Positions 24,828 through 34,900 of a stretch of DNA of 64,000 bases are shown here, in pieces. The DNA is from Paulownia fortunei. Taxonomy: Eukaryota; Streptophyta; Magnoliopsida; Lamiales; Paulowniaceae. Both the position numbers and the translations under genes were made by a program. Positions within the stretch are counted from its first letter, which is position 1; the number at the start of each line of letters is the position of its first letter. The DNA lies in assembly GCA_019321725.1 (NCBI GenBank), contig CM033118.1, positions 9,202,071 through 9,266,070 of the forward strand. The letters run 5' to 3'. Under the pieces are notes generated by a model. The model did not search any database and was not told where the DNA came from. It saw only the letters and a list, made by a program, of their open reading frames with translations.

Positions 24828-26048
24828 TAGGGGAGAGGGAGGGCATTCAGATTCGAGTTTTCGAATCCTAACCTGACCCGATCAAGTAGAACTCAATAAT
24901 GTTAGTTTTTTAAAAAATTAGTTTTTTGCGTAATCGATTATAATTTATTGGGTCGGGTATCGGGTAGTAAAAGTACTATTTGAATATTTCGGATCAATCT
25001 ATATTGATTGATTGTCTCCATTATGTTGTTGCTAGCAAATACCACTCTTTTTGGTTTTAGATCTTCCAAATCATTCCCACAGGATATCCGAACCTATTTT
25101 TTTTCTGATCCTTCAAGAAAAAGATTCATTCTCTTCATAAAAAATAGAAAGTAGAACCAATAAAGATTTTTTTTTCGATTCATCCCTGGCCTCATTCAAG
25201 AATTATTTTTGATCCAATCCATAGGAATCAATAGAAAAGGCAAATCCCTTGTGATACACCAAATCCAGCTCGATTATTGATAGAGTGAATAGATTTGCCA
25301 TTTCTTGAAATATCTCTTCTAATTCAAAATCGTGGTGTAACGTGTATCATCCCCTATTCCGGTCATGGAATAGATGAAATAAATCAAAAAATAGATTTTT
25401 GTTCAAGAATGACTATTGAATACCCGATTAATTCAAAAAAAAATAGTCAAATTAAAAAGGCCACAAGGGGCTAGGGCTGAATGACCGAGCCTCCGTTTTC
25501 CTTTCTTCTTCACACTTAACCAACCAAGTAGAAGACAAGAATTTCCCTTTTTCTTCTTTCTTTTTATTCCCATCTCATAAATTTCAACTCCCTACCAAGC
25601 TCTTCTGCCAAAAAAGAAAAAAAAAAGGGCTTTTCTTGTTTTATTCTTTATTTTCATTTTATAAACTTTAATTCCCAACCTAAACTCTTCCATCCATATT
25701 TTTTTACTCTTTTCAATGAGAAGAGAGGGAGAAAGAGTCAAAGAGGGAAGAAGAGAAGACAAAAAAAAAAGAATAAGAAGGAAGAAATAAAAAGAGGCGA
25801 AGAAAAAAAATGGAAGAAAGATGGAAGAAGAAGAGAAAGAAGAGAAGAACGAGAAAAAATTTATGTTCTGGCTTTTTATTCTTTCCCATTTCACCTCACC
25901 CCTTTTTCTAACCATTTATTAAAAAAATTATTACCCGTACTAGATAGCTCGGGTGCCTGACAAGATCGAGTTGGTATCGGGTAGCATTATTTGCTACCCG
26001 ACCTGATAAACCTGAACCCAACGGTACCCGACTCGATACCCACCCCTA
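24828..26048. mobile_element. non-autonomous hAT-type element carrying plastid DNA
   Basis: A 1221-bp insertion is bounded by an exact 8-bp duplication. Its tips are TAGGGGAGAGGG on the left and, as reverse complement, TAGGGGTGGGTA on the right, the TAGGGG tip being typical of plant hAT elements. Sub-terminal regions at both sides carry gggtatcgggta and cctgaaccc/acctgaccc motifs. The interior holds no transposase. It has a fragment of plastid ycf2 (24985-25412), then an AT-rich stretch with an imperfect duplication (25565-25610 and 25649-25697) and a purine-rich run (about 25715-25860). The open frame 25592-25915 is low complexity and not counted as a gene. Confidence 0.88.
24985..25412 (-). 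pseudogene. ycf2: plastid ycf2 fragment (nuclear plastid DNA)
   Basis: On the minus strand this reads, with a few stops, as an internal part of the plastid Ycf2 protein: [71 protein letters not shown] and [13 protein letters not shown], ending at QYRLIR. The order is collinear with Ycf2 over about 140 residues, from recall of the family. Short deletions and stop codons show decay after transfer. It lies wholly inside the hAT-type element, so it was either captured by the element or inserted into it. No plastid neighbours are present. Confidence 0.88.
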
Positions 26049-26056
26049 CTTGAAAA
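26049..26056. repeat. hAT target duplication CTTGAAAA, right copy
   Basis: Identical to 24820-24827 and directly after the CCCCTA tip of the element. Confidence 0.92.
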
Positions 26057-27029
26057 GCTTGGATCAATCCCTTTTATTTATCAGACATGAATGTCTAATC
26101 ATAATATTTCTCAATGTTGTTTTTTTTATCAATATCTTTCTCAATGTTTAAATATATCTTCAATAGGGTAAAAAGCCACTCCCGAGTGTCCTTTGACTCC
26201 TTTATAACTAAAGCATAGAAAATTGGAAAGATATTATTGTTATGGTCCACTCCTATAGTTGTTAACACCACTCCCCATAAGGTCCCTTTAAATGACACCT
26301 ATTAACCCCAATAAAAGTTCTACGTCCAGTAAAAAACCCATCTTCAAAGCATGTAAACACATATAAAACCTGTTAAATCTATTCTCACCACTACTTTTAT
26401 AATACTTCCAGAGTTGCTTCTTCTAATTTCATTTGCATAATCCTATAGCAAAGAATACAACTAATCTAGAATTCCCTCAATCATTTCAATAGCTTTTTTC
26501 TTTGCCCTATAAGCTTGAAAATTTGCGATGTGATATCTAATATCCTCAATGACATCAACCCTAAAGCCTTTCACATTTCTCTTAGGGTCAGAATATAATT
26601 TGTGTATGTATTTCCATGATAACCATTTGAATTTTATGTTTTTCACATGAAAACTCCTAGCACAAGTGTGGGCAGGATCATACTGCCTTAATTGAAATGT
26701 AAGCTTATCTTTATGCTTCAGTGCATGAAGTTTCCACCCACAATCCTTATCAGCACACTTAGCATGTATCCTAATCTTGTCATTTTTGGGTGATATTTAT
26801 GTTTCTTTTATTTCTAATGGCATGTGGGTGTATTGCATGTCTAAATTCAGCTTTGGTCGGATCATATAGCTTTATTGGGTTAAAGACAGGAAAGTTATGC
26901 ACCTCAACCTTACCATCAGAATCCTTACAATTATCCAAGTCATCATTACTCTTCAAAACATCATCTTCACCAGATTCACCACCATTTAAACCATCCCGCA
27001 CCCCTTGTTGGCCATTATGATCATCATCT

Positions 27030-27440
27030 TATTTAAACCATTCAACATTAGGTTCTATATTTTTATGGAACATTTTATCATCTTTACTGTTTTGCCCTAT
27101 CCCATCATTATTGTCTTTAGATTGCATATCACACTCACTATCCTCAAAATCTTCTTTTTCATTATTCTTAGGATCCCCATCCACCTCTTGTACTACTTTG
27201 ACCCTACTAGTCCCTTCTACTGTATCATTCTTAGGATCCTTACTAGTCCCTTCTTCCCTATCCCCCTCACTATCTTCTTCTACATCCTCATTCTCATCAC
27301 CCTTACTCTTTCCTATCGCATCCCCATCACTATCTTCTTCTACATCCCCATCCTCATCACTGTCTTCTTCTATATCCCCATACTCATCACTGTCTTTTTT
27401 CACATCCCCATCCGCATTATTGTCATCCTTATCTACATTG
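27030..27440 (-). repeat. acidic 10-residue coding repeats in the MULE transposase
   Basis: The minus strand reads as a run of aspartate- and glutamate-rich units such as DSDEDGDVEEDSDGD. From about 27339 to 27430 the DNA repeats with a period near 30 bp (catcccc-at-c-tcatcactgtcttctt type units). An acidic region before the DDE core is common in this family. The long open frames on the plus strand here are shadows of this biased composition. Confidence 0.65.
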
Positions 27441-27809
27441 TCATTGAGATCAGTAGAATTGATGGGTTGCTTAGAAGAATCACTTTTAATTGCATAAAAA
27501 ACCAGATAATTCTTGTATGTATAAACTAATCACTTTGTCACTTTTCAATTTTTCTTCCCATAACCTATGCAAATTAGTATCATTACTAATCAACATAAAC
27601 TCATTGTTAATTTTGGCGTACAATCTCATGTGGGATTTACACCTTCATGTTCTGCAAATTTCTTAAATATATATAAGCATAGATAATGAAGCTCAAAGTA
27701 ATCGAATATAAATTCATCACTCCCTACATAAGCTGACAATGTTCCAATATGAAACCTATCCTCATAGTGCAGACATACTGTAAAGTTACTAGATTTTGGA
27801 TCTGTAAAA

Positions 27810-28574
27810 GATTATAACAAATGTTAAATTAAAACAAAAACCAATTCACTTAAGAAAAAAATAAAAACCATAATAAAAAAACAAACAAAAACACTGAAAA
27901 ATAAATAAAAATACATGCGTGTAAACAAAAAAGAGAATAGTGAAACAAATTAAATTAAATGCATATACAACACAAAACAACGAGGCTCACCATTGAAAAT
28001 AACAAAAAAACTATAAGAAATTAAACATGCCATTGAAAACAGACAAAAGACCACCACCGGGTCCCCACTTGACTTTAGGATTAAATTAGTAGCAAACATT
28101 CAATAAAAAAAAACAACTAAAACTTGACATTGCCTCTTACAAACCCTTCAACACGATAACATATCAAAATTTTCAGAAAAACTACCGTAAGAAACACTAC
28201 ATTTTTTGTCGTATTTTGTTAGGGGCAAATGGTGATTTTCTAAGTCTCTAATCTTTATTTCTTCATGAACTATGGCCTCTACAACTTTCAGTTTAGGGTT
28301 ATTCACCACTTTAGGGTACAAATATCGATTTAGGGATTTGAAAAAAAATTTGGGATCGATTTTAGGATTTATGTCAAGGAATTTGGAAAAGAATACCAGA
28401 CGATTTTCTTTTCTTTCGAGAGTTATGTGCAATGCACATGACTTGATTTCCCTCCATTTTTACTCCACCAGGCTTCCATCCATGCATTTAGTTAAAGATA
28501 TTGCCATATCACCGCCATGTCACTAATTTTCTCTCCAAATAAAAAAAATCCCCAATATTTTTACCAGAAATTGA
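27810..28574 (-). other. MULE 5' region between transposase and right inverted end
   Basis: Upstream of the first readable transposase exon. A 94-residue minus-strand frame (28148-28432) starts MHITLERKENRLVFF and has basic and acidic runs but no domain I recognise. It may be leader, a first exon, or chance. Confidence 0.35.
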
Positions 28575-28696
28575 AATTTTCGACCAAAATCGGACTAAAA
28601 TTACAATGTTTTAAAAGTTAGTGCATATAAATTAGTGAGCTAAAAAATAAAGATTAAAGCGGTACCTAGACGAGTACATAAATTTACAATTTTGCC
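28575..28696. repeat. MULE right terminal inverted repeat
   Basis: Inverted counterpart of 21769-21895, ending in the tip caattttgcc. The ARP4 promoter begins immediately beyond it. Confidence 0.75.
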
Positions 28697-28706
28697 TTTT
28701 GCATGA
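28697..28706. repeat. probable MULE target duplication, right copy
   Basis: TTTTGCATGA, 9 of 10 positions equal to 21759-21768. Confidence 0.55.
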
Positions 28707-28957
28707 CTAACTAGTTAACAATTATGTATATATTTAAAAAAATTAAAAAAGAAAAAAAAAAAAAAGAAAAAGAAAATGAAGAGCTGGTTCTCCACAGGCA
28801 TTGAGATTTTAAACCCACTCGCCCCAATTTGTTTTACCTTTGGTCGCCCGTGCTACCACCCCCTTCCATAACCCAACTATTAATTTCGAATTCCCCCGCT
28901 CACACTCGTAGAATCTGCAAAATAACGAGGTAGAAGAAGAAGAGGCCCTCGCGAATC
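28707..28957 (+). promoter_or_regulatory. ARP4 promoter and 5' untranslated region
   Basis: Only about 250 bp separate the MULE from the ARP4 start codon. A TATATATTTAAA stretch near 28725 could serve as a TATA box, followed by an adenine-rich run. The stretch 28830-28950 is richer in C and in CT/GA runs, as in the leaders of constitutively expressed plant genes. The transcription start is not visible. Anything the gene needs farther upstream must now lie in or beyond the MULE. Confidence 0.5.
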
Positions 28958-31900
28958 ATGTACGGAGGAGGTGAGTGTGGCCAATAACTCGCTCAGTTCC
29001 CTCTGTTTATTTGTGTACTATTTTTGTTTACACATATATTTGGGCACAATTTACTGCTTCTGTTCTTTGCTTCAGATGAAGTATCGGCGATAGTGGTGGA
29101 CTTAGGTTCGCACACCTGCAAAGCTGGTTACGCCGGTGAAGATGCGCCTAAAGCTGTTTTTCCATCTGTGAGCCAACTAATCTCTCTCTCTGTCTCCCTG
29201 TTTCTATCTCTTTCTGTAAGCATCTCCTGATTTTTTTTCTTTTTTTTTTTTTTAAGTTTTTGTGTTTTGCTTAAGACTGTAGTTAGTTCTCTGGGAGTGA
29301 TTCTGTAGCTGATTTTGGTTCTAAGGTTAGCAATAGTTTTGCATTTCTGCATGAATTCCTGCTTTAAAATTACACTGGTCGCCCTAGGAGTAGGGTTCCT
29401 TGTAGATTAGAGATCATGCTTCTAGTTCTAGTTAGTTGAAAGTGTTGAAGTTGAAGCAGCATGAGTGTGTCGGAGGGGGCATAAAGGAAAATAAAGTATA
29501 AATGTTATGTAACAAGTGATACGCATGCCCCAGTTTGGAGTTTACGATTGCTCAGATGTTTCACATTTTTTTATATTGAAGGTTTACACTTGAGACTAAA
29601 TGAGCATATTCTTATTGAAAGTTGGGTGAAAAATAAAAAATCTGAACTTGTAATGAAGACGGAATAAGAAAAAGAGAGAACCATTGGTGAGGAGATACCC
29701 ATTTATCAAAGGACACATTAGAGCTTACGGGTGCCTGAAGGATTTGAATTTGACCATTTTTTGCTTAAAAACTGAGCAGAATTGGCACATCTCTTTTATA
29801 ATCAATGGTTATTTGTGAGTCAACGAATTTATTTATAACATAATTTACCTTGGAATAAGTTCAATTTTGAGGTGCACCAAGCCTACTGATTTTGGTGGGC
29901 TCATGTGAACCTTGGGGAGAAATAAGATTCTAACTGAAATTCAGTTTCAAACATGTCTTCTTAATTAAATCTTTGATTTGAATTTGGAGTATGCTTATCC
30001 CAAAATAGTATTAACCAATTAAATGAGTTACTGAAACTTGATAAAGCTTTTAGGTTCTCTGACATAGCAAGTTTTATTGCAACATTTGTTGTTTACACCA
30101 TTGTGGTGTTGAAAAAACTTACTCACACATGAAAGGTATTAGATCCTGGCAAACTTGATCATTGCTTTTAGTTATAGCCAAGTCCTTTCTCTCCATGGCG
30201 GAAAAAAAAGTGTGAATTGAGTGCATGGGGGTCCTACTTCTCTGGGGCCTAGGGATGACTGCCGTCGCAACAGTTAGATGTGGTTATGCGTTTTGAAGTC
30301 ATGGATTCCCTTTCACAGTTGTGATTAACATTCTTCATATTGAGGCCTTCAAGCTGGCTAGAAATCTTTATTTCTGTTCTCATCATGGATAGGATGAAAG
30401 AAAATCTTGACTACGATTTGACTACTCATAACTTTATTAAACACAATTCAAATGAATTGGAGTAATCATTGGATTGCTGAAAGTGTCTACTCCAGTAGAG
30501 TACTCGGAGCTACTTAAGTGTAACTCTGTGGTATGGATAAGGCCTATATGAAACTGCTTTTACCTTGATAGCCAATTAATTTCTGGATAATGTGAAATGG
30601 TTATTTGAAGCATTTTCTTGCACATGTGGAGCTGCAGTTATCATTTCCCGTGATATCTGATGTAGGAGGTGCTGCATTGCTAAGTTGAATTACGACTCAA
30701 CTCATCATCATACTATGTCCATTTACATAAACTGTAATTTCTGTGGAATCAATTAGAAACTGTAATTTCACTTGCCATCGATTTGATAAATATATTTATT
30801 TTGGAATACATATATGACATTGACGACGATGTTCCTACCTACCATGGCAGCCAAAAGCTTACTTAGGGTGCACCATGAGTAGGAATTATACCTGGGTGAA
30901 TATGATATGAACTTTGTTCTTGTGGACGGATTCTGTAGTAGCAAGAAAGATACTCTTTATTCTTTCAGAGTGGCTTTTTTGGCTTTAATAATTTGTTGTT
31001 TACTTAATTATTTAGCATAAAATTTATCATTGCATTCACTCTTCTCTTTAGACATCATCAACAAAAGGAAAGATCTTTGGGCTTGCATGACATAAGTATT
31101 TTTTTTTTCATTTCTTTTGGTTTTGTTAGACTTAATGCTTCATTGTTTACTTAATTAATTAACATCACATTCACTCCTCACTCTCTCTCTCTCTTAATTT
31201 GAATATGTCTCTAATTAGGTTGTTGGGTCAATTGATGAAATGGAAATTGATGATGCTGATAATTCAGACAAAAACTCTGGATCTGCCCCAGATTCTAAAT
31301 CCAAGGGCAAGCGCAAATTGTATGTAGGATCACAAGACTTGGGGTTTCGCAGGGATCACATGGAGGTCAGTGTTCTCCATGTATTGTTCTGAGATTTGAT
31401 CATTGCTCCATAAATTTGTAGTCTGAATTGTAAAAATGATATTTTAAGGTGTTATCACCTATCAAGGATGGAATAGTCGTTGACTGGGATATGGTTGAAA
31501 ACATATGGGACCATGCGTTGAGGTAACTGATGCTTTACATTGCGATCTATCCACCTCACAATCCTTGAACTTTTCAATTTTGTTGATTTTTCTTCATTTA
31601 ACACGTTTTCTACATTTCCAGTACTGTATATAGAATCTCACAATTTACGTACTTTTATTTGGCAGGAAATGCCTATTGATTGATCCAAAGGAACATCCAA
31701 TGCTCCTTGCCGAACCATGTTCTAATACTCAACAGCAGAGGGAAAAGTGAGCTGAATTTCTGAGATACTTTACTGATGCCGTGGTTAATATACTTGTCAT
31801 CTGCATTTTGTTTGCATATGATGAAGTCATTTATCACAGCTCCTATCTAATCAGAAGATTTTGTTTATAAATCATTCAGAGCATAATTGTATAAGCAGTT

Positions 31901-34900
31901 GTTCATTTGTAGGTTCTTTTTAAGTTCCAACTCCATTATATATTCTATTGTTACCAACCATTCCCTGAATTGGTTGCTGGTACCGTATTTTTCTGCTTTG
32001 CATGGTAGTTAAATTAATGACGATTACTTTTAATTTAGTTCCAGGAATAAGGGTGCATGGTTGTGAGCCAATATTAACCAATAGCATCTTGAAACACAAT
32101 ATCTACTTGATGAAATCTCAGTGTTTCTGCCTCATGTTGCCAAGGACCTATAGACTTCAATAGAGGAGGAGAACTAGGACGTCTCAGAAAAAATCACTTC
32201 CACTATTATTTTGGTGTGTATATGGGAAAAGGAGATAGCAGGTTATGAAGGGAATTCAGCCTAATCTGCTTGAAGGGGACGCGTAGGAGAAAAAAATAAT
32301 TAAGTTTTTAGCTGGAAAATTTCTGTTGGATTAGGTTTTTTGATGAAAGGCCTAAAAAAGACCAGATTGACTGAGTTTGTAATCAGCTTTTCAATTCCTA
32401 GACCTGATGAGACTAGTAGGCATGCTAATGTTAACCATGCTACCATGCCTAGCTACCTGAACCACACACATTGCAACCTGCATCTACAGAAACTTGAAGT
32501 TTCTGAGGGTTGGAAAGCCTTTCAGAGGTAAAGTGTTTGAGGTGTATTAAGCAAAATGGAGAAACAAAAGAGGTCTTTTTGGTAGTTAGTTACTCCATTC
32601 TTCCTTTAGATACCCTCATTTTTTGTTCTTCTTGACCTTCCCTTATTTCTTTTGTTTTCATTTTCTTCCTTTGAGGGGGTGGGGGTCTGGGGGAATGAAA
32701 TGCTGATTATGCCTTATGATTTCTTCTGAATGCCTTATTTTAAAAATATACTCCTAGACAGGTTATAGCTCCAGCACTAGCAAATCTTAAATTGAAAATA
32801 AAATGCTTAACTAGTTATGTTGTTTGTTTCAATAATGCAAATTTTTTGAGTCGTATTTCTTTGTTATTATTTCTTTTTACTGTAATATGCCCTTTATCAG
32901 ATTTATTGTACTGAGTGATTTACATGTTAACAGGACTGCAGAGATTATGTTTGAAAAATACCAAGTTCCTGCATTATTTTTGGCCAAAAATGCTGTGAGC
33001 CCCTATTTCAGCCTTGCCATTCCTAGTTAAAGAACAATTGATTTGACCAAAGATTGAAACCCAATGACCTGTTTTCTTCTTTATTTGTGGCTAATCATTG
33101 GCTTTTTACTTTTGCCAGGTCCTCACATCTTTTGCATCAGGACGTGCCACCTCTTTAGTCGTTGACTGGTAGGAGCTTATATGCTACCGGTTTTATAGAC
33201 ATCGTCCTTCTATTTTGATCTTAGGTTTTATGTAGTCCTGAAGCTTCAGTTATGATGTGCCAACTTCCAAAATGAAAAACTACATTTTTTGTGGTCAATG
33301 CATTTTCGCTTGCCTTTGTGAGTAATAGGAATGAAACAATTCCTTATCGTGGCGATTGTAAGCTAACTGCCTTTCTGTACTCATTTCAAATTCTTTCATC
33401 TAACACTAAGCAACTTCTGTTCTAATAAGTTTGTAAAATTGTGAAATTATTGTCTGTTCAATTAAATCACTTCATGCCCACAGATGCATGGTCAATACAT
33501 AGCCAAATATCCAAAGTGCATGTTGATCCAAAGTTAGTTTTAAATTTTTTTGGTAGTAGCACCTTTCCTTCGATAAGTCTAGGGTTTCTTTTTCTTTTTT
33601 CAGAGCATCAAATTGGTGTGTAATTAATTGCTTTCTTATGCCCCATTTGGTACACAAAAAGGCCTCATTCATTTTTTGGCTACTGCCACTATATTTATGT
33701 AATGAAAGCTAGAATTGAATGGTGTTCTTTTTCTTTTTTCTTTTTTCTTTTTTCTTTTTTCGTTTTTCGTTTTTCGTTTTTTGTTTTGTTTTTGTCTTTG
33801 TCTTTGTTTTTGTTTTTGATTTTTTGGATTTTTTTCCGCCACTTTCTTTTGGTTGATTTAATCAATAAAAGAATCATCTCAATTATTTAAAATCTAAACA
33901 AAATAAATTATTAAAATCTCCAGAGCTTCAATCAATTACCAATATACCGATAGTTGATAAAATTAATAAAAGGCCCCTACAATTGTCAATTGTAGCCAAG
34001 TTTTTTACAGTTAAAATTTTCAGGTTCTTGTGTTGTTGTAGCACAGACTTTTAGGGTCTATTTGCATAATTTAGAAATGAGATCAGATTAGATCTAACCT
34101 TATTCTGTCTAACTAGCTTAGATAGAATTGGATTCTATCTGAGTTACTGGATCCGAGTTTGGTTTTAGCTGAATGGTAGGTTTGTGCAAATCATGGAAAA
34201 GATAAACTTTGAAATGCTTCCTTGTTAAGCATTTCAGATAATACTTAATATATTTTGTTGTGTACTTTCACAAAATAGTTAAATGTCCTTTTTTCGAATT
34301 AAAAGAAATAGGATTGACTAAGATCAGATAAATTGGAACAGAGTATTCCTACGAAATACAGATAAGGGATTGCTTATAACTATCATCATTGCTGTTGAGA
34401 TCCGATCCAACCTCCATGCTTTTCTTGTAGGGGTTCAGAATTTTTCATTTGTTTAAATTTCTATCCCATTTTTTTTTATCAAACATACTTCTACAAGCTC
34501 CACTGTTTGCTTCATCACCTGTGTTTGCGATCTCTAGGTTTTTTTTTTCCTACTTATTATTACAAAAAGTATTTTGTGGTAATGATAATTTAATAAGATA
34601 TCACTCTTATTAGGACTTTTCACTCATATGTGCTTTCAAAATCAGTTACTTATGAACCATGAGAACTTCTTGAGGCAAGATGTAGTAAAATAAAAAAAGA
34701 TGATCACTCTTACAAAATGTAAGACCCATCCTTTTGTGCTGGTTTCCTATTGTTCCCACAGGCTCGTTAACTTTTGTGCTTATTTGTCATTTGTCTGATG
34801 TTGAAATGCACACTAACTAGCTAATTCATTACTTTTGTTGCTTGATTCAGTGGTGGAGGATCGACTACTGTGGCTCCAGTACATGATGGATATGTTCTTC

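Larger units (their letters stand above)
23426..27803 (-). pseudogene. MULE transposase, split by a hAT-type insertion
   Basis: Minus-strand reading, right to left. N-terminal region at 27803-27590 (FTVCLHYEDRFHIGTLSAY), acidic repeats (27030-27440), then FPVFNPIKLYDPTKAEFRHA near 26850. The DDE core begins at 26298 (FKGTLWGVVLTTIGVDHNNN). After the hAT insertion come AGHRFYVRHIHSEFK (24817 leftward), LWKAARTTIVNRF and CDMLLNNESATFK. A SWIM-type segment DLSGIPCKHALCAIYNQ lies at about 24220-24270. GFIPPLPSNLGRFAGRR follows near 24080, then a zinc knuckle (C-SY-C ... H-HKKD-C with a frame slip) at 23892-23930 and a basic tail. A proline-rich final exon ends at the stop at 23426-23428. Splice sites are not certain. 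Many stops show it is inactive. Confidence 0.82.
21769..28696 (-). mobile_element. Mutator-like transposon (MULE) with two convergent genes
   Basis: An element of about 6.9 kb has inverted ends of about 125 bp. It carries a MULE transposase on the minus strand (about 27803 down to 23426) and a GRF zinc-finger gene on the plus strand (22202-22592), arranged tail to tail so that each gene starts near one inverted end. A hAT-type element sits inside the transposase. Stops throughout the transposase and a slip in the zinc-finger gene show that the copy is dead. The right end is 262 bp from the ARP4 start codon. Confidence 0.8.

Noticed and set aside
25592..25915. 107-residue minus-strand frame rich in F and S
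   Set aside because: A translation of low-complexity purine and pyrimidine runs inside the hAT-type element.
27005..27529. Long plus-strand open frames (174 and 128 residues)
   Set aside because: Shadows of the acidic GAT/GAA-rich repeats coding on the minus strand, with isoleucine- and serine-rich composition and no domain.
33695..33890. Lysine-rich and phenylalanine-rich frames on both strands
   Set aside because: Translation of a simple pyrimidine-rich repeat in an ARP4 intron.
34040..34460. Possible MITE in ARP4 intron 7 starting near agggtctatttgcataattt
   Set aside because: No matching inverted end or target duplication could be found by eye.
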